Source: Ruminiclostridium cellobioparum subsp. termitidis CT1112
Lineage (GTDB): Bacteria; Bacillota; Clostridia; Acetivibrionales; DSM-1351
Length of the DNA: 42,178 nucleotides
Reading direction: 5' to 3'
Assembly: GCF_000350485.1 (NCBI RefSeq)
Contig: NZ_AORV01000032.1
Span: 1-42,178 of the forward strand
Shown here: positions 42,158-42,178 of the stretch, piece by piece
Numbering within the stretch: position 1 is the stretch's first letter
How the letters are laid out: every line of letters starts with the position of its first letter
Notes under the pieces: generated by a model
The model's input: only the letters and a program-made list of their open reading frames with translations
Databases searched by the model: none
What the model was told of the DNA's origin: nothing
Position numbers and translations under genes: made by a program

Positions 42158-42178
42158 ACCTCCATGAGCCACATTTGC
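42158..42178 (-). repeat. RBS-linked hairpin repeat, thpR copy (truncated by window end)
   Basis: In gene sense GCAAATGTGGCTCATGGAGG precedes TTAATATG of thpR. TGGCTCATGGAGGT matches the spoIIIAC leader exactly; the upstream hairpin half would lie beyond the window. Confidence 0.5.

Overview
The window carries a compact, low-to-moderate GC set of chromosomal housekeeping genes from an anaerobic, spore-forming Firmicute of class Clostridia, probably a Ruminiclostridium/Acetivibrio-type organism. Evidence: a complete spoIIIA operon, clostridial Isc/NifU proteins, a copper-amine-oxidase-like secreted protein, strong GGAGG ribosome binding sites and frequent TTG/GTG starts. The genus is inference. 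Nearly all genes lie on the minus strand. The exceptions are a PHP-family gene and a tiny ORF near 28.6-29.7 kb.

Layout. (1) 0-10.8 kb, minus strand, read from high to low coordinates: nusB, xseA, xseB, ispA, a foldback element, a large structured RNA, a four-pass membrane protein, dxs, tlyA, nadK, argR, recN. This is the classic context of OLE RNA (ornate, large, extremophilic) and its membrane partner OapA. The roughly 1.1 kb without a protein gene (6721-7824) holds the OLE RNA (about 6.79-7.43 kb). The RNA has its own near-consensus promoter, a 7-bp helix joining its two ends, and a terminator/attenuator just before the oapA ribosome binding site. Upstream of the promoter is a roughly 285-bp imperfect palindrome. 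(2) 10.9-12.4 kb: Asp23/AmaP/DUF2273 envelope trio. (3) 12.6-18.4 kb: spoIIIAA-AH, the engulfment-stage forespore channel. (4) 18.4-20.95 kb: a YtrA-like operon (lipoprotein, GntR regulator, ABC ATPase, frameshifted permease) with two long inverted-repeat operators over its promoter. (5) 20.97-28.4 kb: Tet(M)-like GTPase, zinc-ribbon protein, efp, M24 peptidase, aroQ, endonuclease-IV-like protein and M18 aminopeptidase. (6) 28.6-31.7 kb: mixed accessory stretch with a PHP phosphatase, a 43-residue ORF, two GNATs, a decayed HTH regulator and a small membrane protein. (7) 31.7-35.7 kb: iscR-iscS-iscU-mnmA, for Fe-S assembly and tRNA thiolation. (8) 35.8-42.2 kb: small membrane protein, rarA, two secreted CuAO-domain proteins (one an HtrA-like protease), a Phd/YefM-Uma2 fusion with an array of TTAGCTAA boxes, and thpR.

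The most noteworthy items are the OLE RNA/OapA system with its attenuator-like junction, the foldback element next to it, a short hairpin repeat fused to the ribosome binding site of at least four genes (a fifth is cut by the window end), the Phd-Uma2 fusion with its phased palindrome array, and the YtrA-type operator pair. No tRNA, rRNA, CRISPR array, intact insertion sequence or prophage gene was seen.
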